Below are positions 35,540 through 46,755 of a stretch of DNA of 64,000 bases, in pieces. This DNA is from Prostheceraeus crozeri (taxonomy: Eukaryota > Platyhelminthes > Polycladida > Euryleptidae), in the NCBI GenBank assembly GCA_907163375.1, contig CAJQUW010000618.1:62001-126000 (forward strand), given 5' to 3'. Within the stretch, counting starts at the first letter, position 1. Every line of letters begins with the position of its first letter. A program made the translations under genes and the position numbers. The notes below the pieces were generated by a model. That model was not told where the DNA came from. It was given only the letters and a program-made list of their open reading frames with translations, and ran no database searches.

Positions 35540-36976
35540 ACTTTTGACGAAGGTAACGGCGTGTGTATTATGGATAAAAACAAGTATAATGATAAAATTC
35601 ATGAAAATGCAAGTGATCGTAACAAATTTCAAAAAAAACTGCCTACCGAAGACAAAAGTCATTTCATTATTGCGGAGGTGGGGTTCAACTGTAACCTGTC
35701 TTTAAAAAAAGGCAAACTTCCGGAAAATGTTCATAACGAAGTTAGAAGCACTGGTAGTCAGCCAGTCAGGCTCAATGGCCTGCCGAAAATACAAAAATCG
35801 CGCACCAATCCGCCTTTGCGTCCGATCTTAAGTATGCCAAAAGCTTACAATGCCAGCTTAAGTAGATAGTTAAATCAAATTCTGAAACCATGCATTCCTC
35901 GGTCTTTAGAGCTGAAAGACACCTTCGAATTCGTTGGTTCGATCAAAGATATCTCTCATGACCATTTTTGTACGGTCCCGTATGACGTTGTGAGCTTATT
36001 TCCGAGTATTCCTCTCGACGATACTTTCGATCATATTTGTAATTTAATTGATTTCACTAGCTTTCCGGTCGATAAAGGAACCCTGATTTCTCTCCTAAAT
36101 TTATCGTGTAAAAATATGCTGTTCCAATTTAGTGATAATCTCTACCATCAAATCGAAGGCGTTGCCATGGGATCGATCCTCGGCCCAGCTTCGGCCTCTT
36201 TTGCGATGATTCTGATTGAGTCCAAAATTATTGAATTCCCATGAATTCTGAACATCTGCGGTTTATCGATGATATTATTGTTATCGTTAGAGACGAAAAG
36301 GATGCTGAAAAGATTTTGCATTCTCTTAACAGTATTCATCGTAGTATTCGCTTTACTTGTGAGAAACAGGTCAATAATCAATTAAAATTCCTTGATCGAC
36401 AGAATTAAAAATAATATTGACAATTTCCGACCTAGCAATCGTGATATCAAAGTCCTTCCAGCGAATCATAAAATTATTGTTTCTTACAGAACTCTAAAAA
36501 CTGCTAACCATTTTCCAAACAAAGATAGATTGAAGTTAAGTCTCTCCTCTGATGTCGTTTATAAATTTACTTGTAAGCTGTACTCAAGTAGCTATATTGG
36601 TGAGACTAAGCGTCATCTCTACACTAGAATCAAATAACATATTCGCGGCATTCCTAATGAAACTGAAATTTCTAGACATCTGCACTCTGCTGACCTTGAC
36701 GATTTTTCGATAATCTACAAACCAAGTACACGAAAATAGCTGAAAGTATCGCTCTTTGTCATAGCACTGACAGAACCTTCCTGAATAAACACGATTCCTC
36801 ATTCAAGATGCGGGTCTTTCTGTGACCGACACAATTTCTGTGACTGACGCAATTTTATTGACTACTATTCTCTTTTAGTTTTAATCACTGTAGTATATAA
36901 GTCGATTTTTCCGTGCCTGTACATACACCGGATGATGGTCTAAAATAGACTGAAACTGGTCGTGACATATCGACTT
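35540..36976 (+). mobile_element. Penelope-like element with reverse transcriptase and GIY-YIG
   Basis: Plus-strand frames 35561-36244 and 36392-36637 encode a Penelope-type reverse transcriptase. Visible are STGSQPVRLNGLPKIQKSRT, PPLRPILSM, VPYDVVSLFPSIPLDD (motif A), GVAMGSILGPASASFAM (motif B) and, in a shifted frame, a RFIDDIIVIV-type palm motif. The end of the endonuclease follows, with VVYKFTCKLYSSSYIGETKR, then HLYTR. Several stops and frame changes are present. The 3' end holds a hammerhead-ribozyme-like hairpin (36926-36966). This family differs from the copies at 1257 and 24508. Confidence 0.85.
36899..36976 (+). ncRNA. hammerhead-ribozyme-like motif in the Penelope-like 3' end
   Basis: The core reads CCGGATGATGGTCTAAAATA then GACTGAAACTGGTCGTG. 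That gives CGGATGA (consensus CUGAUGA), a GTCTA/TAGAC stem II, TGAAAC, a minimal stem III and a GTC cleavage-type triplet. CAC before the core pairs with GTG after it. An outer helix AAGTCGAT/ATCGACTT (36899-36906 and 36969-36976) encloses the fold. One core base departs from consensus. Confidence 0.5.
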
Positions 36977-38108
36977 TTCATTTTTATATAACTAATCTAA
37001 CTTCATTCGATCAACTGCTTCCGCAGTAGAAGGTCGAATAGCTCTGTGGCTCTACAATTTGTGTAGTAGAAGCTCGCAAGCATGTTCCATTTCCGACTAT
37101 CTATGGTGGAATTGTTAATATCATCAAGCATTGCATACACACCAGAACAACTACAGAAAAACAAATATCTTGGCTGTACGGGGCTAAAAGAGTCACTAAA
37201 ACGCTAATGTATATTTAACAATTATCAAAAGAATCGAGTCAAATCAGAAATGTCTAAAAGAAGACATCAAGAAGAAAAAGAAAAATTGACAGAACTAGTG
37301 GCGGTGTGCTATCTTATGTCTCATATGCAACCCCCGCTTCACAAATTGACGAATTCAATGACGATGATGTGGAGCTTCTGGGGCTTTAAATGCGTCTAGC
37401 AGCTGACTCAAAGTTACTCTCCGATTGTTGCTGTAAACGCTTATCATCCGCCTAATGAAAGCGCTTGAAGTAACCAAAAGACTCGCTCATCCTCTGTGTT
37501 ACAGACAAACGCAGGAATTCCTTTTACCATCCATTTTGTCAAACTTTTTGTATAGGTCTGTTTTTGTGCCTCGGTGAACTATTTTTAAACATACCTTTAT
37601 GTATCGCAATCAGCTATGTGTAGCTGCTTCATTCAAATACAATGTAGATGCATATCATCATCATCAATAAAATGAAATCGTTTAAATATAGCTTAGCAGT
37701 TCAGTATACAGTGAATATGAAAAAAAAATCTGAAAATTTTAATCAAAAATTGAAATCTTGCCTTCCAATCGGTCACTTTTTATTGAAAATTAATAAACAT
37801 CTCCGAAGGTTCACAATCGGCTAATAACCGGTCGATTGCCACTCTAACGCGTCAGTAATCGGTCAATTAATCGGCAACCCGTTTTTTTATGGGTTGTATG
37901 CATTATATAGCCAACTATCTATGTTCTGTTTTTGCAATTTGAATTTCATGCTGGAATTAGAGAGTAAATACAAGTAGATTTCTGACGATGGCCACTTCAG
38001 ATGGTCAAATATGAGTTTGTCTTCTTATTTCTATCATAAAAATGGGGATAGCTAAGTGAATAAGCATTAAGTAATTATTTTTACGTAAATAAAGTAACAC
38101 TTCCTTAC
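36977..38108. other. Intronic DNA of the PGAP2-like gene
   Basis: No coding region. ACCGGTCGATTGCC and ATCGGTCAATTAATCGGC near 37830-37885 look like one end of a decayed DNA transposon. Confidence 0.3.
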
Positions 38109-38217
38109 CATTGGCTTTGCACAGCACCCTGTGATTGTAGAAAAAATACAGAAGTCCCGCAGTAGAAAGCAGAATACCGATAAATAGATACTTTTTCAGC
38201 CGGAATGATAGAGCCTC
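38109..38217 (-). CDS. PGAP2: PGAP2 homologue, internal exon
   Basis: This 109-bp exon (36 codons plus one base) lies between an acceptor (CATCCACAG) and a donor (AATG then GTAAGGA). It encodes EALSFRLKKYLFIGILLSTA, then GLLYFFYNHRVLCKAN. The vertebrate counterpart is [20 protein letters not shown], then YFRHNMYCEAG. It holds one membrane segment and the short loop with N-H...C that precedes the last membrane pair. It starts in phase 0, as the preceding exon requires, and ends in phase 1, as the last exon requires. It is too short to stand out as an open frame. The intron above it is 10.7 kb. Confidence 0.85.
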
Positions 38218-40780
38218 CTGTGGATGAAAGCAGAAATTAAGTTACCTACAAATTATCTGTAAGTGTGTCTATCATGTGATCTCTCGAAACCTGCAGAACT
38301 AGTTAAAGTGACACATGCGCAAAACATTACTTCGACTACATTACTTGACATTACGAGGACAGCTAATTGGTTCGATACATCGAAAACAATCCCGTTTGCT
38401 AGAGCGCTTTTCTGTTCAACACCGCTGGTCATTTTCGAAGCACTTGACCGTATCGCTTCTTTTATTTCTCTGAATTTCGTGGAATACGTATGATATCTTT
38501 AGGTAGCTTTCTATTTTGTTATCTCCTCCGATATAGACTGTTTAGGCTGCAGAATACTGTACAAACACACAACTATCCACCATTGAAATATTACAGCCCA
38601 CAATGTTAATCAAAAAGTCATGCACTTCAAAAATCTCTTCGTCCAAAAAAGGCTATTTTTCTAAAGCCGATTTTTGTATGTTCTTGTATTGTATGTAGGT
38701 TAGCGCATCTTCACGATATGGTTTTTATATCTTTACAAATTTGACGTCATGAGCAAAACTTTCTTTCAGCAGCTTCGAATTTCGAAAAACACCTGACTCC
38801 ATGTGTGGTGGGTCCTATTATAAAAAGCAGGTTGTCATATTCTAAGCTCGTTGCCAGTGGTCGTATGCGGAAATTTTTCATTTTTCACACAGAGGCGCGA
38901 AATTCACACAGGGTTTATACATACATACACGAATGTTTAGACCTATGAAGATTTACGCATAATTTGGGATTCTAAGACCACTTTCCCGACACTTGCTGAT
39001 TTTTTGAATATCTTTTTACAATTATTTGGATGCATTTGTGAATATTTGTATTTTTTAGAGATGTTTGAAAATTCTTTTTTTTCAAAACTTTTTTTATTTT
39101 TTTACTTTTATTGAAAGCCCACAGAATTTTTTGGATTATCTAGGGTTGGATATCAATTAAGCAGTCCAAAAAGCATTTTCCTCAACTTTGCTGCAAGATC
39201 GGTGACGTAAGCCGTCAAAGATGCATATGATTTTGCATTATTGGTTCATAATGGATTATTGATTCATAATGGTTGGATTCTCCTCATATATTTTAATCTG
39301 CACATAAATGGAAATTAATCATCGATGTTGAATCGAACAGTGTCTTGTAGGGTTTAAAACTGGGGATGAGTCCGGCCTTGAAAAGAAATCGGGACTAAGC
39401 GTGATCCGGGACTAGAACGATGTCCATCGTAAATCCTGGGCTTGAGTTTCCAAGCCCGGGATCCCGATTTTGTGGACGATATCAATAGATGTTCTAGTAA
39501 GATAGTTTTGTTCATAGTACCGAGCACTTGATTTTGATACTACTTTGGAGGTAGTTCATCGATTGCCAGGAATCAAGACTTCAAAATTGAAAAGAACTTC
39601 ACATTGGAAATTATGCTCTCATCACTTGTGGATGTCACCATGTATTACATGTGTAGTGTATTCCTTTTTAGCAGCATCAATAGAGAGGGTAAAGTCACTA
39701 CGGTGCAGCACTACTAATTAGAAATTCTTTTAGTAGGGTCGCCAGTCAATTCCAAAATCCAAATCCCGGAAACATCCCGGAGTCATAGATGATGTCCAAT
39801 ACCACATGAGATAGTCGTGGACTTGTTGGTAGTTGTACAATGTACAGTATATGTGCAATTCACTTAATTGCTACATAATCAGTACATGAAAAATATAGAA
39901 CGGAATGATTTTATTAAAGATAACTGTCGTCTCAAGAGTCAAACAAAAATTCCAAGAGATCCAATATATGCAAGTGCCTGATTGCACTGTTTTCTTTTTA
40001 TTGTAGGATCTAGGGCGTCTATTTCTTAAATGATTTTTAGGGAGGCCTTGCACTGAAGAGGCCTGTTAATTGTAGCATCAGCTGACTATTATCACTATGT
40101 TTTTATCATATGCGTTTTCATGAGTTTTTATTAGAAATAATATGTACAATTTACATGTGATGAATACTAGATGAGATTAAACAACTTATGTACAACTAAG
40201 TAATGTATAATTGTGTAGATCGTCACGATTATTGTCAATATAAACAATATAAAGACACACAGAAAACACATGGATAAAAGGTCGATTAAGTCTAACAACA
40301 TAACATACAAAAAATACGAAGATTTGATAAATAATAACAAACTTAAAACAATTATTGCGAACCGCATAAAGGAAAAGTTATGAAATATACAGAACAAAAT
40401 AAAAAACGCAAAATTTAAAAACAGGTTGAAAAGTTAAGTTCCCGAATTAAATTCAAGCGTCAAGTGATAGTTTCAATGCACAATAATGAAACTGATGTGT
40501 TTTATAAAATTCTCCGCTTACTGTCCAGTGAACACTTGTCAAGTGGCTATTATGTTATTCCCAACAATTGGATCATCAAGCAACCGCAGTTCATGTAAAA
40601 AAGTTAAAAGTAATGCTGAATTATTTCCTCAGGCAATAGTCAACAAGATAATTTATGTGAAAGCAAGCAGCAATGAATCAAGGAATGAATATTGTCCTTA
40701 GAATGCTTTGAACCTCTCTGATTGGTTCTTGCTCAAGGTCTAAGCCAACACGGGATCAATATCGGGCGTGACCACCCGCG
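38218..40780. other. Intronic DNA without supported gene
   Basis: AT-rich intron sequence with T-runs near 39050-39110. At 39360-39480 and 39733-39790 there are CCGGGACT/CCCGGGATCCCG-rich patches of the kind found at hAT-like ends, but no duplication pair could be matched. Confidence 0.35.
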
Positions 40781-40785
40781 CCGTC

Positions 40786-41690
40786 CTTTAAAGCAAGCAT
40801 CTTCTACGCATGGAGGACACCAAACGCTGGATCTTGGACTGGTAGCAGTTGGTCCATTCTTCCTGTAATGCCAGCTGGAGTTGGTGTAGGTTTCTGGATG
40901 GAGAGTCACGTGATATGATTTGTCCGTCTAAGTGGTTCCAGAAGTGTTGGATGGGAGAAACATAGGGTAAGCAGGGTGGCCAGAGCATCACGTCCATGCC
41001 CTCCGGTATGAGAAGCGCCTGCGTAACGTGGAGAATGAGGCCCGTCATTGTCCTGCTTCAGAGTGAGGCGATGCTGTCTGATATGGGGCATCACCAGCGG
41101 CGTAAGGCATCATCCACGTAACGTCTGATGGTGAAGTTGCCCTGGATGAACAGCAAAGAGGTGTTGTCGCCACAGAGGAATTCACCCACACCATGATGTT
41201 TCCATTACCCCGTCTATCACAACTACCACGTCTATCACGCTCCAACATACTGCAGTTGAATCTCTCACCATGTCTCTTCCATCTCGGACCGACAGAAAAC
41301 CGAGACTCATAAGTGAAAAGCACAGATCACAGGATCACAGTAAGGTCGCCTTGCTCTTAAACCGTGCTCTCGAAGCCTGTAGCGCACTGTCTGATCTGTG
41401 ATTCGACGGTTATGCAGTCCAGGTTGTTTCAGCAGTACGAGTCTCTCGTTGCAGCCGATGTCGCACATGTTGTAGGTGGATATGGCGATCTTGTCCAGGT
41501 GTTGTCACTCTTGGAGTTCCAGGGAGAGGACGGTTGCCCAGCTACTCGCTGTCTCAGGCGATGTATTGTGGAGACAGCAACGTTGAAATGTATGGCTTTT
41601 CTTTCCCTGTGATGGGACAGCTAACCGGCTGCCCTTTTGTGTTCAATTTTCGATAGTTGTGACATCGTTCTTTATGAATCAAAAGACCAT
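40786..41690 (-). mobile_element. Tc1-like transposase relic
   Basis: Minus-strand fragments in several frames match a Tc1-type transposase: an HTH segment NVAVSTIHRLRQR (about 41590), LFTYESRFSVGPRWKRHGER (41323), PHIRQHRLTLKQDNDGPHS (41094) and GMDVMLWPPCLPYVSPIQHF (about 40990) followed by WNHL. The D of QDN is kept, and the SP-P-HFWN region is where the last catalytic residue lies. Many frame changes; terminal repeats not found. Confidence 0.75.
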
Positions 41691-41982
41691 CGGAAGCTGC
41701 ACCTTTTGCATGTAAGGCTTTAATCCTCCTTATGAACTGATCTCACATACAATGACATTAATTGCGGTTGCTTGATGGCCCAAATGTTGGAAATTACGTA
41801 ATGGCCGCTTCACAAATGTTCACCAGACAATAAGCGATGAATTTCACGAAGCAGATTAGCTGCATTATTGTGCATTGAAAATGTCATTTGACGCTTTGAT
41901 TTTAATGCGGAAACTAAATTTTTAACCAAGTTTCAAATTTTGCGTTTTTAATTTTTTTCAAAACCACAGACTATGTGTGCAT

Positions 41983-42400
41983 TTATCGTCCTTTCGCTTC
42001 AATTTCTTTCCGAACCTTCAACACTGCTTCCTTGAGTGTTTTGGCTGTAGTTGTAAATGCATGAGCCTCCTGAAATAGCGCAGTTGAGCCATTGACACTA
42101 ACTTCTTCGTCCAAAGTACATGAACATGCTTTCTCCTCTAACTTCTCGATGTCAGACGATATAGAATGCCTCCGCCTCTTGAGAACTTCCACTTCTTCCT
42201 AATATATTTTCTTTTTTTTCTGCCTGTACATTTTGCCAATTCCTTACTTCAAGTTCCTCTTTGTATCTGCGATGTGACATCGCCACACTTTTCAGCATAT
42301 CTGAATTTATTTGAACGTTTTGTACACCTCCAGCGGACAAAATATGATCTTTGATAATCCGACGAGAGATCAAAGTCTCCGGGAGAAATTCACCTTCGAC
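41983..42400 (-). pseudogene. Unidentified coiled-coil protein fragment
   Basis: Two minus-strand frames, 42373-42152 and 42192-41983, overlap and look like one protein with a frame change near 42200. The first has SRRIIKDHILSAGGVQNVQI and SHRRYKEELEVRNWQNVQAE. The second is a charged coiled coil (EVLKRRRHSISSDIEKLEEK, then TAKTLKEAVLKVRKEIEAKG and a stop). I do not recognise the family. The fragment abuts a plus-strand LINE piece at about 42400. It may be a decayed mobile-element accessory gene or a host gene copy. Confidence 0.35.
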
Positions 42401-43285
42401 GTCACTTTATTCAAAAAAAAAATCTTTGTTCGACGCTCGCCTGGCCATGATTCAGTAGAAGAAATCGCTTAACAACACCGCGAAGGATTTTCCTGGATTC
42501 GTAGTATTATGGCTCGTGGTCGACAAGAGCCTCCTTTTTGGTTTACTGCTGATGATTTCTTGCATCACATGAATCAGAAATTATCATCGATAAGGGGTGG
42601 ATCAGTCTATTCCTCATTTCTTCTTGTCCTCGCCTTGTGATCGCGTTTTCGATTCATTCAGGCATGCTTCTGTGGAAAGTGTTATCAAGGCCTTTCTATC
42701 TTTATCGAACAAACCTTCTGAGCGTGATTCGCTACCAATTATGTCATTGAAGAAGTGCATCGATCTCTTGGCTCCCTTTCTTACATGTTTGTATAATCTC
42801 TCTATTGCCTCAGGAGTTTTTCCTGACGTATGGAAGCATGCTCCAATTTCACCTATAATCAAGAGAGAGGGTCTTTCCCAAGCTGCGTCCAACCGTCCAA
42901 TTGCAAAGCTGTCAATTTTATCTAAGGTGTTGGAGCGGATTATCGCCATTCAAATTCGTGCTTATCTGTCTGTCAATGACCGTTTTCCTCCTCTGCAGTC
43001 GGTGTATAGGGCATCATTCGACTGAAACTTTATTATTGAAAGTTACATCGGGTGCCCTGCTTTCTCTAGACAGAGGAAAGCCGGGACTTCTAGCTTTACT
43101 AGACCTCTCGTCGGCCTTTGCCAATATTGACCATCATATACTTTTCAATGCCTGCATAACTCGTTTGATTTCTCCAGCTCCGCTCTCGCTTGGATCAAGT
43201 CATTCGTCATTGGTCGTCATCAGTCTGTACAAATTGGTTCGTCTGTCTCTCCGTCTACAATGATTCAGTCGGGTGTGCCGGTGGA
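42400..43285 (+). mobile_element. LINE reverse transcriptase fragment
   Basis: The plus-strand frame 42597-43025 has FLTCLYNLSIASGVFPDVWK with APISPIIKREG, then KLSILSKVLERIIAIQIRAY. After a frame change, HHSTETLLLKVTSGALLSLD and KPGLLALLDLSSAFANIDHH follow; the latter is palm motif A (D..SAF..IDH). It stops before the YADD motif. Both ends are missing. It is of the Jockey/CR1/RTE-X kind and differs from copies A and B. Confidence 0.75.
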
Positions 43286-43640
43286 CGATGAATTTCAAAT
43301 AAGCATTTCATATGCGTTGACATACAGAATCGAGGCATGAACAGTTATGGGCTACATTTGGGTTACAAGAGAAGTGCAAAATGACGTGACAAGTAAAATG
43401 CACATTTCATTGAAGACATCCACGCTTTTGATTTTATATTGTTCTTTATTGTCTTTGATATAGTAAATTCTTTGCATTTTTTTGCATGAATTCGATTAAT
43501 TATTGCTTTGCTTTTACTAATGCTATCCATTTCTATTCCATATGCGATATCGTTCTCATAATTTTGTAAATACATGTTTTATATTTCCTAGCGTTTACTT
43601 GAAAAGGATCTATGTACTGTACATTCAGAGATTTCAACTA

Positions 43641-43676
43641 CCCTGACGATGGACTGTGCAACAGTCCGAAGTACCG
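43641..43676 (+). ncRNA. hammerhead-like hairpin of a Penelope-like relic
   Basis: CCCTGACGATGGACTGTGCA, then ACAGTCCGAAGTACC: CTGACGA fits the core CUGANGA, GGACTG/CAGTCC makes a perfect 6-bp stem II, and GAAG stands where active ribozymes have GAAA. It is probably a decayed Penelope-like 3' end, as no protein segment is visible nearby. Confidence 0.4.
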
Positions 43677-43823
43677 GTTTGTTTGCTACTAAATGGCTTT
43701 CAAAATGTATTTTGAGGTTTTTGACAAAACAGGAAAGAAAACTTTTTATAAAAATGGAGAATTACTATCTAAAAGTAAGCAAAATTGATTGCGATATTGT
43801 ATTTAATCAAACATGCAAGAATA

Positions 43824-45551
43824 TACGTGGTGTGATCCAAAATGTCCCGGACTAACCTACTTGCAGATAACCTGTGATAACGAATACTACTTCAGATGTA
43901 AATTTAGGTCTTTAAGGCATGAGAAATATGGTCGCCGAAATTTTTCCGGTCAGTTTTCTATTTTTTCAAAATTTTCAAACATTTTTGTCTGAATTTCAAG
44001 ATTTTCCTATAAATTCTAGCGATTTAGAATTAATATATTTAGATTAACTTGACAGTTAAGCTATCACTAATAACCTGACTAATAATTAACGGAAAAACAA
44101 ATGTTTTGTTCCAGAAAACAGTTTACTTTTCAATGTATGAGCCGTTAGCATTCGTCACTTTTTGCCAACGAAGTCTCAATTCACAAAAAGCTTTATGAAA
44201 AAATTCCGGTGTCAAAGAATCAAAAAACTCAGTAACTGCATCCCGCAGTTCAACTGGCGATTCAAAATGGTGTCCACGAAGATGCTTTTTGAGGAATCTA
44301 AACAGATAGAAGTCAAGTCAGGTGAATAAGGAGGATGGCTCAATAGTTGAAATCCGTTTCTCGTTAAGGCATTGGTTGTCTCCTGCGAGGTGTGAATCGG
44401 AGCATTGTCATGAAGCAAGTAGAGGGGAATGTTTCGTGGCTTTCTTATTTTCTTCCTCGCTTCAGATAACAGATTGGAATAATATTCGCTATTGATTCTT
44501 ACTCCTTTATCCGCAAAGTCAACCAGTTGGATTCCCGAAGCGTTCCAAAAGACCGTCAGCATCAACGACCGGCGATGTGATGTTCCGGATCGCATTTTCA
44601 AAGGGGCAGACTCGCCTGATTTTCGCCACTCTGCAGATTCTCGCTTACTTTGAGGCAGATACAAACTTAAGTGTTTCATCCTCTGTAAGGATGCAGTTCA
44701 GAAACTGATCTCCGTGCATTTCGAGGAGATCCAAATTTGACTGTGCCGCCAGAAGTCTTCTCCTTCATTTCAGGTGACAGAAACTTCCGTACGAAACGTG
44801 ATGCCAGTTTGCGATATCCAAGTCTTTCGATGATGTCATGACAGGAGTGATAACTGATTCGCAACTCTCTTGACAACTCACGGATGGTTATCCTTCTGTG
44901 TGCTGTAATCACTTCATCGCACTGACTCGATTTCTCTTCCGGAATCTCCTGCGGCCGACCAACAGTTGAAAAATCTTGCTCCACAGATTGTCTTCCGCGT
45001 TTAAATTCGCTTATCCAGAAATAAGCAGTAGTTCTCGATGGAGCTTTGCTTCCATATGCCAGGCTTAATTCCTTTGGAATGTCACCATTAGCGAAGCCGC
45101 GGATCAGGAGGTATCGTATCACACTGCGATATTCGACTGAAGACACGCTTGTCACATCCATCATGAAAACTGATAGAACAAAGAACCATCGTTGACACGG
45201 ATTTCTTAATGAATGCGTGCTGAATGAACTTCACTGATTGATATCGTAACACATGAAGCAATTAACAAAAGACGTGCAATATTCATGGCAAAGATATCCG
45301 TCAAATAAGGTACAAATCAAAATCAATCTAACTATAACAATAAGACAAATCGGATCTCGATCAATTCAGAAAATACAGAAATTCATGTTAAAATGTAAAA
45401 ATATTTTTTAAAAATAGAAAACTGACCGGAAAAATTTCGGCGACCATATTTCTCATGCCTTAAAGACCTAAATTTACATCTGAAGTAGTATTCGTTATCG
45501 CAGGTTATCTGCAAGTAGGTTAGTCCGGGACATTTTGGATCACACCACGTA
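43824..45551 (-). mobile_element. mariner-type transposon with 143-bp terminal inverted repeats
   Basis: The ends 43824-43967 and 45408-45551 are inverted copies about 143 bp long that I find to differ at a single position; both start TACGTGGTGTGATCCAAAAT, and TA lies at each edge. The minus strand encodes a mariner transposase. It has an HTH half (45164-44676: YRSVIRYLLIRGFANGDIPK, REL...RISYHSCHDIIERLG, LASRFVRKFLSPEMKEK) and a catalytic half (44679-44212: VFWNASGIQLVDF, INSEYYSNLL, LHDNAPIHTSQ and PPYSPDL). The N-terminal frame changes near 44760, where the first aspartate motif (ILTEDET) lies in another frame. A further change after SPDL leads to a proper tail ending in GSYIEK at about 44135. 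The transposase is thus broken at two or three points while the termini are almost perfect. Confidence 0.9.
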
Positions 45552-45655
45552 TATACTGTTAATATGTAACATGTAGGGGCCAACCCGGCTATCCGATCAT
45601 CCAGGAGGCTAAAACTGAATCGAGCCCAGCCAAGGTGAGCATAAGCATGTATATA

Positions 45656-46643
45656 CAGGGTGGCGCACAAGTGTATTAACAGTAAAGCACCCTCTAAATC
45701 TGATGCATTGATTATTCTTCTTACTCAGTTAGCTGCGTGCGCATTGAACACAGGCAGCTGCCAGTCTTTATCGATCATTTGCAGGAATCACTTCTACAAG
45801 CTAGTTCGCATGTGAGTCAAACTCATTCGCCATTCAAACCAGCAGAGGTCGTACATAAATTAAAAAAACATATAAAATATTAAACATTTTGCACTACAAT
45901 CTGCTGCTAAAAATCCTAAATTATTATCAAGACGTCGCAGTAATGAATTGGGAATAAGCCGAAGATCACTGCAAAGAATTTTGAACTAAAGATGAAGCCC
46001 TACAGACTACATTTGGTGCATGGTTTATTAGGCAATATACAGGCGCTTACAATTTTGCCAGTTGTTTGTAAATGATTGTCATAACAATCCTGAATTCATG
46101 GATTTGATATTTTGGAGTGAGGAACCAATTTAAACTATTTGGTGGAGTAAACAGACAACTGTGTTTATTGGGACACAGTGAATCCTTCTAACAAACTTGA
46201 ATCACAGTTAAACCAACTTGGTATTACAGAGTTGGCCGGGATAACTTCAAGTTGAATAGTTTGACCAGAATTTTTCGAAGGCATAGTAGTAAATGGACAA
46301 AATTATCTAGATCGACTGTAAACAGCAATTGTTTCAAACTTGAGGAACCGACACGATTTTAATAGGATATTTTTTATGCGAGATGGTGCACCACCCTTCG
46401 CTAGAGCGGTTCGTGTATACCTTGATCAGTGCTTCCCTAACAGATGGATAGGTAGGCGTGGAGTCATTGAATACCCACCACGTTCACCAGATCTGACGCC
46501 TATGGATATTAGTGCATCGGGAATCATTAGATGATGTGTTTCAAGAAGACCCAAAAATATCGCTGACCTTCGACAATTTATCACTCAATCGTATTAGTCA
46601 AGCGCCTTTTACTTGGCTGTTAATACACTCGTGCGCCACCCTG
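45656..46643 (+). mobile_element. TA-flanked mariner-like element, DD41D-like
   Basis: The inverted ends start CAGGGTGGCGCACAAGTGTA (left) and CAGGGTGGCGCACGAGTGTA (right) and run about 33 bp. TA lies on both flanks (45654-45655 and 46644-46645). In the plus frame 46340-46534, MRDGAPPFARAVRVYLDQCF and RWIGRRGVIEYPPRSPDLTP are the last two catalytic blocks of a Tc1/mariner transposase. Forty residues separate the two aspartates (DGAPP and PMD). Related proteins have PPHFA here, so one lost codon would account for a DD41D spacing. The rest of the gene is decayed. It lies about 100 bp from the mariner above. Confidence 0.75.
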
Positions 46644-46755
46644 TATATATATACGGTTTTTTTATATGCAATATGCAGTTGCGTAGAGTGCTCAATAGGT
46701 GTCAGAGCTTTGATAAAATCAAAAAATTCTGTTTTGCACTACTCCGAATATACTT

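Noticed and set aside
40167-40397. 76-residue hydrophobic minus-strand frame resembling a membrane protein
   Set aside because: The composition is what AT-rich DNA gives by chance, and there is no homologous motif or promoter.
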